A stretch of 64,000 bases of DNA from Guyanagaster necrorhizus (Eukaryota > Basidiomycota > Agaricomycetes > Agaricales > Physalacriaceae): assembly GCF_019112545.1 (NCBI RefSeq), contig NW_025064888.1, positions 1,119,620-1,183,619 of the forward strand, read 5' to 3'. The notes beneath the pieces are model-generated. The model was given only the letters and a program-made list of their open reading frames with translations. It was not told the origin of the DNA and did no database searches. Positions 44,817 to 55,865 of the stretch are shown piece by piece. The stretch's first letter is position 1. Each line of letters opens with the position of its first letter. A program made the position numbers and the translations under genes.

Positions 44817-47112
44817 TCAGTCCACCCATCTCCTCCTCCACACCCTTTCCCGCATGGCCAACAGAGCGTAGTGCAAGTTCGGGTCCCATTCATAATCGTT
44901 GACGTTGACACCCGGGGGAACCGCCATGTGAAACTGAGGAGGATTTGCATGATGGTATGGCTGTTGCGTTTGCTGAAGGTTCGGCGACTTGGGCAAATCG
45001 ACTTTGATATCCGCCTCGTCGATATCAGGATGATCTCCGTGGTACTCGGCCGTAGCTCGTTCCGCAGCTGCTCTAACCTTTAGAGGAGGTCAGTAAAGGT
45101 CATGGCGAAAGGCACAGTGTAAAAAGTACAGACCTCATCGTAATGCCGTAGCTCCACTGTGTCCCACAAGGGGCACTTCTTTGACTTTGAAGTTGTCGAT
45201 GCTCCAGGTGCTTGTGGCTAAAGAGGACCATCTACTTCAGAACGAACAGTATCGAATCATCGAACTCACGTTAAAATGATCGTAACCGGTGATAACCTGT
45301 CGACAAACGTAGCACGATAAGGTCTGGCAATTTGGGCACATCATCTTGTTGCACTGTCGAAGGTCAGCCAGCTGATCTTGCTTCATAGATGGAGATAAAG
45401 GACTTACTCCAGCCTCTTTGATGAACGCTGGGAAGCAGAATCAGATGCTGCAAAGGGGGATGAAAACGAAATACCTTTCTGACACTTTGGACAATTCCTC
45501 ATGAGCGCTTTGGCTACGTTTAAAAGACATCAGAGTCAAGGATGTTTCTAGTTGGAGAGCATTACTCATTGCTTCCTCGATCGTATGCCGGCCATCTAGA
45601 TGTCGATCCTCTTCCATCTCTAGAGCGTGGAATTAATTTGTTGAGACATTAAAAGGGGGCCGATACGTGCCTTTACAACTTTTTGGTAAATGGTCCTATA
45701 GCATAAGGTCAGCGTCCAGATCCGACAAACAGAAAGAAACGGCACATACCACTTTCTTGCATGATCTGCATGTGATGGCGCCGCACGTCTCCTCATTCCC
45801 ACAACGGAATAACCTCTCGTCTGGGTTTTCGATGACACACTTAAATTCGCAGAATGGGCATTCCTCCAGCCCGTCCAGACCAGCCGCTTCGATTTCTTTG
45901 CGCTGCTTGACTCTCTCGTACAGCTCCATTAGTTTAGGAGACAAGAATCTACGCAGCTCGCTCTCTGGAAAGGGACGCTTGCAACCAGACTGGTCCATAC
46001 ATAAAATATTGACATCATATGCTCCGAGCTGAGTAGAGGTGTATGCCGTAAGGCAATCCGAGCAAAAAAGATGTGCCTCAGGACACTGCACCATCTTATT
46101 CTGCAATTTCGGCATATACGAAGTCAGGTAAAGCATTCATAAGAAGGGAGATGCATACGAAAGGGTATTCCGAGAAGCAGCAGCCACACTCAAAGCCTTC
46201 GCCCTCCGGTGCCTCTTCCTCTGGGAAAACGGTCTTCCCCTCCTCATCGTGCCCGTCCAGCCAAGCCTTCTCGCGCTCAAACTCCGCATCCACTTCGGCG
46301 CGCTCTTTGCCTTTTCCACGGCGGGTCAGTGTCTTCTTCGGGATGTAATCCAGCTTTGCTCCGCGCTTTTTCTCGCGAACGATGTGAAGGTATGTCGGCG
46401 CGTAGAAGCTTCCTTTTTCCCTGAAGAGCTTCCTGAGAAAAGGTTTGGGCATGCTGGGAAAATCCAGTGTCAGTTGCTCCTATACATGCATACGCAGTTA
46501 AGAATGAAAATGTCTTGGAAACAGGAGAGGACGTACGATAGCGAGGTCGGCATAGTCAGGTCCCCCGGCGAAGGGCCTTTCAGTACTAGCGTAGTCCACC
46601 TCGCCGCCTCCTCGCACCTTCTTTGATACGCTGCCATCTGCACCGCTGCCACTGGCCGCCCTGCGCCTCTTCTCCGCCTTTGGGTAGCCAGCATCCTCGA
46701 ACAGGAAGTGTAGGACTGTCTCAACGACCTTGTCTCCAAAAGTAGGCAAGGTCCCTGCGATCAATTCCTGGGCGTAGTTTGGTTCGACATCGGGGACAAT
46801 CTCGAGTACTTGTGCGAGGGCGTCGGCGGCAGCAGCAGCAGAGGTTGAGGCACCAGTATTCACAATCAATGGGTCTTCGTCATCTGTAATATTAATGACA
46901 CTGGTGCTTGTGGAAGGTCCTGCTGCACTGTGTGCCGCCGAAGGTATCTCTTGGACTGCCCAGGGATCCGAGTCAGAATTAGTGATGTCGATGATATCCA
47001 CAGGAGTCCTGGCCCTGCCTTTCCCCCTACCTTTCACAAGCCTTCTCCCTCTGCGCTTTACCGCAGGAAAGTCAGGGGGCTCTGGAGAGGAAGATATCTC
47101 GATGACGCCCAT
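44817..47112 (-). CDS. RBR-type E3 ubiquitin ligase, RNF216/Triad3-like, with SUMO-interaction-like motifs
   Basis: RING-between-RING ligase that passes ubiquitin through a catalytic Cys. The N-terminus has three hydrophobic-acidic motifs like SUMO-interaction motifs: GVIEISSSPE, PVDIIDITNSDSD and SVINITDDEDPLIV. Then a disordered Ala/Ser stretch, a helical block (LIAGTLPTFGDKVVETVLHF), an NLS-like AEKRRRAAS, and an Arg/Glu helix. RING1: FECGCCFSEYPF..CPEAHLFCSDCL..CMDQSGCKRPF. IBR: ECPFCEFKCVIE..FRCGNEETCGAITCRSCKK. RING2: NCPKCQKAFIKEAGCNKMMC and PNCQTLSCYVCR. This order and the CNKMxCP pattern match RNF216. The end is RERVWRRRWVD, stop 44817. About eight introns. Confidence 0.88.
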
Positions 47113-48010
47113 TCCAGGCGGTCAGTGCCGTCGGACGTCAATTAGAACGTTGCTGTTCTCACGGTCACTATCGCGGCACCTCACTATCGCGGCACCTATC
47201 ACGAGGTCGTCACGGCGCGTCTGTGACAGAAATCTTTTTCAAGTTGTTTTACATAAAGTTAAGTTATATAACGGTCTCCACAGATCTTTGGCTCTTAAAT
47301 TTATTTGCGAGCTCTATATCTTTGAAATGGTTTCACACTAATGATTTTCTGCAAGCCGAAGCTTGAATGCCTTCGCCCCTCTAATCCGAGTCGACATCTT
47401 CATTATCGGACAATGTTCGATGAGCCTCCATTATATGTCCCTGATGACATAACCACGCATGAATATCGCCTTGTGTAATAGCTTACTTTGTGCAGAAGTT
47501 TTTCTTGCTTATAACAGCTCATATTCAATTATTGACTTTATGATCCTATGGTGACCCGGTCCATCTGAAAATACATACTAGGGTACCATTCTTTATTACA
47601 TCATGAGTCATGGCTAATTTGTTACATAGCAGTGTTTTGTAGCGGCATAGAGTACTTAAGTCCTCTTTCGCAGTTGCGCACTTCCCTTTGTGCCCGCATA
47701 CGCACTCGTATAAGACTAGATCCCAGTTTTCCCTTTTGCAGGTCTTACGACTATCGCAGACGTTGATGAAGTTGGAACGGAAGTAGCACTGGAGCTTCAT
47801 GCGGTATCCACCGGTCCTTGACGTATCTGGGTTCTTTTATCGAGCTCCATCACCACAGGAACCTGGATCTCGGACTAAAGAGCAATATGACCCACATCGT
47901 TGATTAGTGCTTGACGTTATCTCCGTCATGTTGCCTGTAATCTTCCTTATACATAAGCTAACCTCAACAGCACGACTGTTCGGTCCGTTCTTTCACCCCC
48001 ATCTACCTGC
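47113..48010. other. Intergenic; small Cys-rich frame 47546-47800 (-)
   Basis: About 900 bases. A minus-strand 84-codon frame has nine Cys (LYECVCGHKGKC is the densest part) but no signal peptide and no family match, so I do not call it a gene. A direct repeat (tcactatcgcggcacc) occurs twice at 47164-47194. Confidence 0.35.
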
Positions 48011-49779
48011 ATGTCTACCACCATGCAATACGGTGAGTTCCTTTCTTGAATCTATAATCTATGATCCTCACGCCAGCAGTCCGTCTGGGGAACTCGGGCT
48101 TGAAAGTCTCCAGGATCATCCTGGGTTGTATGTCCTATGGGAGCACGCAATGGCAACCATGGGTCCTGACGAAGGAGCAAGGGATCGAGCATATCAAGGC
48201 TGCGTATGTGTGCCTTTACACTCTTGCTTCCCTTCCAGTCCTCAGCTTGCCTTTATCATAGATACGACGCAGGCATCAACACATTCGACACGGCCGATGT
48301 AGATAGAACTTTACTTCCTTTCCTTCAGTCGGCTTATCACTCTTCTTCCATAGACGTACTCCAATGGTCTATCTGAGATTATTCTTGGCGAAGCGATCAA
48401 GACCCACAACATTCCCCGAGAGAACATTGTGGTATTAACCAAGGTGGGGCACCCCCTCCTTCAACTCCGAGGATAGGCACTAATTTTATTTACTCACAGG
48501 TATATGGTGTCGTTGGAGACAGTCCAGATGTCAGTCTCTTCGGTGATCCTAGGGCTGATTCAGAGGGATACGTTAATCGACATGGACTGAGTCGCAAGGT
48601 GGGATAGTCAAAGTGTAAGATGCGGACCGACTGATGAATCGTTGGCTCAGCACATTTTTGACGCGGTGAAAGGAAGCTTGAAACGTCTTCAGGTCGATTA
48701 CATCGATGTGTTACAATGTACGCTACCACGCCTCGAAGGTAAAAACTGATTTAAGATATCACAGGTCATCGATTCGACTACCAGACACCCATCGCCGAGA
48801 CGGTCCGTGTCCCTCCATTCGTCGCATAGGCCGGGTTGACAAGAGTGTAGATGCAAGCTCTCCATGATGTTGTCAAGGCCGGTTATGTTCGTTATATCGG
48901 GATGTCTTCTTGCCATGCATACCAATGTGGGTTCAATGAGGTGTCTCGATTCGATATCTGAAGCAAAATCTAGTTCACGCGATGCAAAGTGAGATCACGG
49001 CACCTAAAGCGGATACGCGAAACTCAATACGATAACTAGACTATGCTATCCACCAAAACCTCACGCCATTCATCTCCATGCAAAATCACTACAACCTTCT
49101 CTATCGTGAAGAAGAGAGGGAGATGTTTCCAACACTCAAGGTATGCTCCCACCTGTTGATAGGTGGTGGTTCTTTGCTGACGACGATGCAAGATGTTTGG
49201 CGTAGGCTCGATGCCGTGGTCACCCCTCGCGAGGGGAAAACTGACGAGACCAATGTCTGAACAGAAAGCTACCCGGCGTGGAGAGGTGGATAAGTGAGTT
49301 ATATCTATCCCACGCGTTCTTATGCTGATGAGATCATAGAGTCTTGAGCAGATACGCCGGATCTGAGTCGATGGATGCAATCGTCGCCAGGCGCGTACTT
49401 TAAACAGCTGACGCGGTCCATATTTTAACTACTGATGATGACTTCTTGCTAGGGTTGAGGCTCTCGCCAAAAAGAAGAACATCACGATGGCGCAGCTTTC
49501 AATTGCTTGGTTACTCAGCAAAGAGGGTGAGAGTTTGTCATAGTGGTGCTTACGAAACCTGACCTGAGGTTACCGCGAAGGTGTGACGGCACCGGTCGTA
49601 GGCACAACATCTGTAGAGAATCTGACACAGTTGATCGGTACGCTGCTAGCTCCTCTGAAAGTTGAATTGTTTACTAAGTCAGTCGCCGTTTAGCTGCGGT
49701 ACACATCATACTTACTGAAGAGGAGAAGAAATTTTTAGAAGAGCCATATCGGCCTTTACCCGTTGTTGGTCACTCGTGA
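48011..49779 (+). CDS. Aldo/keto reductase
   Basis: NADPH-dependent reductase of the AKR superfamily, voltage-gated K-channel beta/yakC-like branch. Starts MSTTMQY, then VRLGNSGLKVSRIILGCMSY. Further exons: YDAGINTFDTADV/YSNGLSEIILGEAI (catalytic Asp and Tyr), ENIVVLTKVYG (Lys), DAVKGSLKRLQVDYIDVLQC/HRFDYQTPIAET (His), VVKAGYVRYIGMSSC, MQNHYNLLYREEEREMFPT, VGSMPWSPLARGKLTRP, the cofactor loop TAPVVGTTSVENLTQLI, and the end EEPYRPLPVVGHS. All four catalytic residues are present. At least 12 short introns. Substrate unknown; family members act on aldehydes and xenobiotics. Confidence 0.88.
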
Positions 49780-50398
49780 AAATCCACTTGTGAACTGGTG
49801 TACCTACTGTGCACGGGACTGAAATAGACAGGACAATAACATGGGGTATCACTAACTGTCAACTCAGCTCAACCGTTGTCTTCCGCCAACCAGAAAGAGG
49901 TGACACCTTGCCGCAGGCCCTATTCAGATGAGTTCGATCAATTGCGCTGCTTAGTATTCACGGGCCTCTGTGGGATCGGTGTTTTCTACTTGACAAGGAC
50001 TTCTCCCCCCAACAAGTCACGGAAAGAATCGGCATTATCGCTTATGAACCCGGTTCTTCCCGCCGTCCCATCTGTGCGGTGCCAAATTTTTGAAAGCTTC
50101 TGACGCCTTTGAAAGTTTTCTTGGGAAAAAAAAGAGGTCATTTCTGATAATAACTGAAATTGGGAACTTACACTGAAGATACATGATCGACATCGACAAT
50201 CAATATGCAAGCGGAGCTGGCGGTCCGCGCAGCGCGGTCAATAGCGATTTCCAATTTTCCGATCTCGTGGGCTTTCTCTCCAACTATTATCCGCGTGCTG
50301 ACTGAGGTTGCCGCTGATACGATGTCTTCCTCTTTTTCGAGTCATAAGTCCCATCTACCCTTGCCCCTACATTCTTCCCTTATCCACGTAGCATTACG
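49780..50398. other. Intergenic region upstream of the MFS transporter
   Basis: About 620 bases, presumed promoter of the transporter gene. Small frames only. No recognised elements. Confidence 0.4.
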
Positions 50399-52347
50399 AT
50401 GTCGGGGCTGTCGACTGCTTCACTAACTGTCGAGAACGAGACCTCTTCCGTCCCAATTATCACCGAAAAGAAAGCGGACAATGCTCAGACCCCGGATCTC
50501 CAGTTCGAGGTGCGCCTCGACGAAACGGACAACCCGCAGTCCATGTCGACCTTCAGGAAATGGGTCATTATCGTCATCATCAGCTGCGCATCTCTCTGTG
50601 TGACGTGCGCGTCCTCCGTTGCATCCTTCGCAGAACAAGGAGTTGCGAAGGATTTTCATGTCTCGCATACTGTAACCATACTCTCAATCAGTTTATTCGT
50701 TGAAGGGCTTGGTCTAGGTCCTCTACTTGTGGGGCCCTTATCGGAAGTCTACGGCCGCTCGATCGTTTACCGTGTCTCTTACGCTTTTTTCTTTGTGTTT
50801 TCATGGCCCATAGCGTTCGCACCCAATATTGGTATGTCTTGTTTCTCTTCGTAAGCACGCTGAATTAAATTTTATAATGCAACGCAGAGGTCTACTTGAT
50901 ATTCCGATTCGTCACTGGGTTTTGTGGTTCCGCCTTTTTGAGCGTCGCTGGAGGCAGCGTGAGTGACTTGTTCGATAATGCTACCGTTGCAAAGTGAGAT
51001 CTTCTTGATAGTGGTCGTTTTATTTTCGGCTAACTGGGTGTTAGTCCAATGGCATTCTACACGATTTCACCATTCGTTGGTCCAGTATTTGGACCTCTGA
51101 TCAGCGGGTTTATCAATCAAGTCGGCTTTTTCTACCTTCCATCTTCTGAAGCTGATATTTCGTGAAGAACACTCACTGGCGATGGACCTTTCGTGTTCTG
51201 CTAATTTGGATTTTTGTCCAATGTGTTGCACTGTTCTTGGTGCGTCTGTCTCGATCTATTTTTTTTTTGGCCATCTGACCACTTAACAGCTGGTGCCCGA
51301 AACATACGTTCCGGTCATCCTCAAGAAAAAAGCTGCACGGTGCGTGGAATCCTTTTTCTTGGCTGACATATCCATTGAATTGGGCGTAAGACTACGGAAA
51401 TCTACAGGAAACCAGCAATTGTGGGCACCGCTAGACAAACGAAACACAAACCTCACTCGGGCTATCATCATGAGTTGTTACACCCCCTTCCGTACGGCAT
51501 TTTCAGCTTTCTCTGGCTTAGTCTAATGATGGTCTACAGAGTTGATTTGGTATGACCGAATGGCCCTTCTTCTTAACACATGGTATGCTTTTTTGAAATT
51601 GGAAAGATACCTTCTTATCAACATGTTCGCAGGACCTCCCTCATCCTCGGAATCCTCTACCTCAGTTTCCAAGCCTTTCCCATTATCTTCGAGGAACATC
51701 ACGGGTTCAGCATGCAACAAACCGGGATGACATACCTTGGCATTGGTTTGGGTATGATCAGCGCGATGCTCACGCAGCCGTATTGGAACCGGTAAGCAAA
51801 TTCATCCTTGTAAATGCGCATGCCTTATGACTTCATTCCATTATATTCAGAGTCGTCACCCGCGCTGCAGAAAAGAATAATGGGAAGACCCCTCCGGAAG
51901 CTCGGTTGTATATGGGCCAAGTGGGCGGTATTCTCGTTCCAGTCGGACTGTACTGGCTTGCCTTCACAACATATTCATCGGTGCACTGGATTGTTCCTAT
52001 CATCGCATCCATACCGTTTGGAGCTGGGATATATTTCGTCTTCACCGCCGTTTTCACATACTTGGTGACGGCATATAGGCCCATCGCCGCGAGTGCGATG
52101 GCGAGCAATAGTGCGATGCGGTCGACTTTTGCGGCTGCATTCCCGCTATTTGCTGGGGCGATGTACCACAAACTCGGTACGGTGGGTGCCACAGCGCTGT
52201 TAGCCGGCATCATGACACTCTGTGTACCGCTACCGTGAGCTGTCTTCTTGTCGGTGTTCAACGGTAGTCTCACGTTCCAGCAGATTCGTATTTTTGAAAA
52301 TTGGGGCCAGATTAAGGGCGACATCGAGGTTTGCGAGCAAGGACTGA
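50399..52347 (+). CDS. MFS drug/polyamine-type transporter (DHA1-like)
   Basis: Proton antiporter of the major facilitator superfamily, 12-segment type. Starts MSGLSTASLTVENETSSVP with a polar cytosolic N-terminus. TM1 is KWVIIVIISCASLCVTCASS. The loop 2/3 motif GPLSEVYGRSIVYRVSYA matches the family's GPLSExxGR signature. TM4-5: VYLIFRFVTGFCGSAFLSVA, GGSVSDLF and PMAFYTISPFVGPVFGPLIS (motif C-like GP-rich). Then NTHWRWTFRVLLIWI and VPETYVPVILKKKAARL. The second half: PIIFEEHHGFSMQQTGMTYL, LYMGQVGGILVPVGLYWLAF, and MASNSAMRSTFAAAFPLFAG near TM11. About nine introns. Related transporters export polyamines, azoles or fungal metabolites; cargo cannot be told. Confidence 0.87.
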
Positions 52348-52762
52348 TGTCTAGCTTATCTTCTTGTTGAGCGTCAAGTAGACCACCAGGTCCAGGTTAA
52401 GCGGCGAGATGCAGAGGTTGCAAATTAGAGATATTCTAGCGCATATCATTGACATAATTCATTTATAACGAGGCACTAGAGCTAACCTTGGTTTATTCTG
52501 GTGGCGGCGCTGTCTAGTACCTTAGTCTAGTTAGCTTGCAGGAATTAGCAATTACATTGCCCCTGACATAGTCCTACTTCGTCTGCACCAGAACCGGGCT
52601 CTTCCGTGCGTTAATCCCTGTAGTGGAAACGTTCATTCATAGTGGAGCGGATAAATTATCGGTCCTTGATCGCAGCCAGACGAAAAGTGTTTCCAGTTTG
52701 AGTTCCGCTGTTGCTGGGAGCTACCTAGTTTCAGTTTTGCTTGCAGCAAGTTACAGCTTACA
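52348..52762. other. Spacer between the transporter and the repeat patch
   Basis: No recognised feature. Confidence 0.35.
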
Positions 52763-52964
52763 AGTGTAAGTAAGTAGTTGGTGTTGGGTACAGAACAGGG
52801 TGAGGGTCAACAAGCGGTGGCCCTCGATCCGTGGATAGTATACTGGGTCTCAATGACTGGTACAGGTTCCTGCCCATGGGAGGTTGTTGTTTGAATTTTG
52901 GTTCGTCCTCTTGGGTATGATCGACTTCTTGCTGATAGTTGATTGAATTGCGCTACTAGTAGGT

Positions 52965-53040
52965 TTTTGTCCGAGAGGTAGCCGACAGCGACCGTAGCGT
53001 ATCGGCTGTATATGTGGACGTAATTCGGGTTCGAATCCCT
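52965..53040 (+). other. tRNA-like sequence with a perfect B box
   Basis: GGTTCGAATCC (53029-53039) is a perfect RNA polymerase III B box, and GTCCGAGAGGT upstream resembles the A box of serine/leucine tRNAs. The acceptor and T stems do not pair properly and the D arm is short. It could be a tRNA pseudogene, a SINE head or chance. Confidence 0.25.
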
Positions 53041-53921
53041 TCGTATGAAATGATAAAGCAGTCTAGGTGTTTTTTTTTTGTTGAAGGGATTGAAGGTTGG
53101 AGGTGTGGCTGCCAAACTGGGGAATGAATCGACCTTGGCTTGATACGCTGCGTTGTTCTCGTTAGTAGCAACTTGGAATAGCGTATAGGATGTCTACTGG
53201 TAGTGTTCTGTGGGGTACAGACCTGGCTGATAGACACAAGAGAGATTGCTGGGGTCATCGAGGTGAGATGTTACACTGTGGGAAGATTGGCATTCAGTAG
53301 TTATAGCATTCGGTTCTTCTTCTGCCTTTCCATGTACTGATCTCTTTCTGCAGACAGGGGTGCAGTGTCTTCCTTACTGTCTTGTGTTGTCATGCAGTCA
53401 ATGTCATTCTTTTTGTCCTTCTTTTCTGGGGCCCGGGCGACGGTTACAACATCAGCTTCAGGCAAAATGTCGTTATCTTCTTCGGTAGTCAATAAAACCT
53501 GTGCAACCTCCAACCTCCACCGCAGCTGTCATCGTCGACTGCTGAACATTCTTCTTCTGGAGTGCCGATTTTATCCGGGATGGGGGACACAGAATTGGCA
53601 GTACTGGAAGGCATGAGTCCTGAGGTAGGCAGTGGAACAGATGGATGGGTCTCCAAGGGGGGGAGGGGGACATTATATGACATCTGGAGGGTAGGGTGCT
53701 TGTACTGGTACATCATTGTCAATGCCAGAGCAGTTTGTATGCTGAATGATACCATGACTTGAATGGCTGCTGCTTGGGCCAAGGCAAACTTTTCAAGGGC
53801 TAAGTGCATGTTGTCCATGGAGAAAGACTCGGCCTCTGACTGCGGGGATTGATGGACAGAAGTCACCGGCTTTTCATTTTGGCTGTAACGAAACGACAGC
53901 GAGTTGGGGCATCATAGCCAG

Positions 53922-54138
53922 TGTTGGAAATCCTTGGTGATGCGCAGGGTAGACTCCAGGCTGGTAAGGCCAGAAGGTATGAACTTATTATTCTACAGCT
54001 CCTACAGAGCTTGTATTTATACTCTCCAGACTTATATCTAGAATCTACTACAACTTTCTCTTTCTCTCGGGCTTACTCATCAACTCTCGGCATGATGCCG
54101 GATTGTCCTTTCTAGAACTTTCCAGCAAAATCCCAACA
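53922..54138 (-). repeat. Solo LTR inserted in the gag remnant
   Basis: 217 bases with TG..CA ends and a TATAAATA box on the minus strand. It is flanked on both sides by GCCAG (53917-53921 and 54139-54143), a perfect 5-base target duplication. No internal region follows, so it is a solo LTR left by recombination. The same family occurs at 55649-55865. Confidence 0.9.
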
Positions 54139-55190
54139 GCCAGAATCGGAGTCTGTGTCATAGGCTAGAGAATGAAGTGCCCATCGACCAGCTTCTAGGA
54201 CGGTTATGATGGTGGGCGGTGCATTGTGGTCCCAGGTGACATCTACGCAGATGCGATTTTCGATATGCTCCCTGGTGTGTCAGTCAAATCCCTTTCAGAG
54301 TCCATGTCATTCTTCATGGTCCGAAATGATGCCTTTCTCTCGCAAGGCTTTCACAATGGGTATGAACTGGCAGTAGTAGCACTCGGGATCGTCTTGGCTT
54401 GTTGTTCCTGGTCACCTCCATTGTCTCGTCAGGTTCTGTGAAGACTTGTGCTTTCAGGATGCAAAGTAGAAGCCATCAGTAAGGTCCTTCTTGAACACTG
54501 CTCAATTACAGTCGCTAATATCTTCATCATATCCATCTGATGTCCTCCACAGGTGCTTAGCTTCGGAATCTGCATAGCGTATGATGGCGTGGACACGTTT
54601 TTCGTCTGTTAGATTGTGAAACGCAGCTAAAATTTAGGACTTGGTGAAGAAGTCATCGAGCTCATCCGGTTTAAGGGAGAACCGGGGAGTATCCTCTGCT
54701 TGAGTTGCGAGCAATGGGCATAGAATAAAAGCCAGAAGACATAGTGGCAGGATAAACAGAAGTGGTGAGGGCAGCAAGGATAACCGGTTCGAAATGGACT
54801 CAAGGAGTGGGGTGAGTCCTCTAGAGTGTCAGGTCGCTGAAACAGTCCAGCATGGGTGGCATGCAGAAGGCAATCTGGATCGCCTAGCGCCTGTAGAGGG
54901 CCCTAGCCGTCGAGTCAGGGTCTGACAGGCAGATGGTTGTTCAGATCGCGGTGGGCTCCAGATGTAGGTAGGTAGACAGCATTGGGTGCAGAACAGAGGT
55001 GAGATTACGAGCGGAGGGTAAGTAAGGTGATTGTCTGATGCCCCTGCGTAGTAGACTGTGGCTACTTATATACTACTATATAGGTGGCATATAATAGTAA
55101 GGTACAAGACAATAGGAACAATATGAAAGACAAGACCATATTGCTAAGTGGCACAAAATCCCCTACACAAGTTACATGAAAGCTGCGACA

Positions 55191-55648
55191 CTCCCTCGGA
55201 GCTTAGCATGGTACTGACGTTGGTCTCCGTTTAGGTTCTCGTACGGATCCACTTATGTACCTTTGCGTGTTCGTTTATTTCCAAGGAGATTTCGTAGTAA
55301 ATAACTCGCTAGCCTCCATGTGATATATCGTATTTGTAACCCTCTTTTGGCTACTCACTTTGTTCCAGTCCAGCTTCGTGCTTCTACTGGTCAAAAATAC
55401 TTGAATGGGATTTTCGATTTTTAAAAAAATTGTATCTGCAAGTTACATAACTATTCTCGCCCTGTGAACTCATAACAAGCATCAACGGTAAATGATTGGC
55501 TCGCTTGTGTTTGGGTTCTGTCACAAAACATGTAATATTACTATAGTCTGGGCATCTGGCACCCACTTCAAAATATACAGACCAAGTCTAGCAACAAAAT
55601 GGTACTGCAAGTAGTCCTATGACTTCTGCATACTTTTACCACTCTTAC
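55191..55648. other. Spacer between the gag remnant and the second solo LTR
   Basis: Nothing recognised. The rightmost part should be the 3' flank of the F-box pseudogene. Confidence 0.35.
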
Positions 55649-55865
55649 TGTTGGAAATCCTCGGTGATGCACAGGGTAGACTCCAGGCTGGTAAGGCCAG
55701 AAGGTATGAACTCCTTATTCTACAGCTCCTACAGAGCTTGTATTTATACTCTCCAGACTTATATCTAGAATTTACTACAACTTTCTCTTTCTCTCGAGCT
55801 TACTCATCAACTCTCGGCATGATGCCGGATTGCCCTTTCTAGAACTTTCCAGCAAAACCCCAACA
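55649..55865 (-). repeat. Solo LTR inserted at the 3' end of the F-box gene
   Basis: 217 bases, same family as 53922-54138; I count about 8 differences between the two. Flanks are CTTAC (55644-55648) and CTTGC (55866-55870), a target duplication with one transition. It sits within a few bases of the original stop codon of the F-box frame. That frame now runs into the LTR and ends at 55807. Confidence 0.9.

Larger units (their letters stand above)
52763..55190 (-). mobile_element. Decayed gypsy-type LTR retrotransposon remnant (LTR, leader, gag)
   Basis: Read on the minus strand. A likely 5' LTR lies at 54963-55190 (TGTCGCAG..CCTACA, with a TATATAAG box near 55065). It is followed by a TGGAGCCC primer-binding-like site and a leader. 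A Gag frame follows (about 54760-53300): RFSLKPDELDDFF, LAAFHNLTDEKRVHAIIRYA, DSEAKHLWRTSDGYD, VFKKDLTDGF, then MDNMHLALEKFALAQAAAIQ, with stops and frame changes. This resembles basidiomycete Ty3/gypsy Gags. No protease, RT or integrase is present. Near 52765 the plus-strand text tgtaagtaagta..gggtacagaacag matches the LTR end with G/A changes, perhaps the other LTR. A later solo LTR interrupts it. Confidence 0.6.

Noticed and set aside
47546..47800. Small Cys-rich protein (possible secreted effector)
   Set aside because: No signal peptide, no tidy cysteine spacing and no neighbouring exon; I mention it only as an open frame.
38844..52347. A secondary-metabolite cluster (hydrolases, reductase, MFS transporter)
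   Set aside because: No backbone synthase or P450 in this stretch, and unrelated housekeeping genes lie between the candidates.
53922..55865. The two 217-base repeats as the LTR pair of one short element
   Set aside because: Each copy has its own target-site duplication, and the sequence between them contains other elements' gag and LTR-like DNA.
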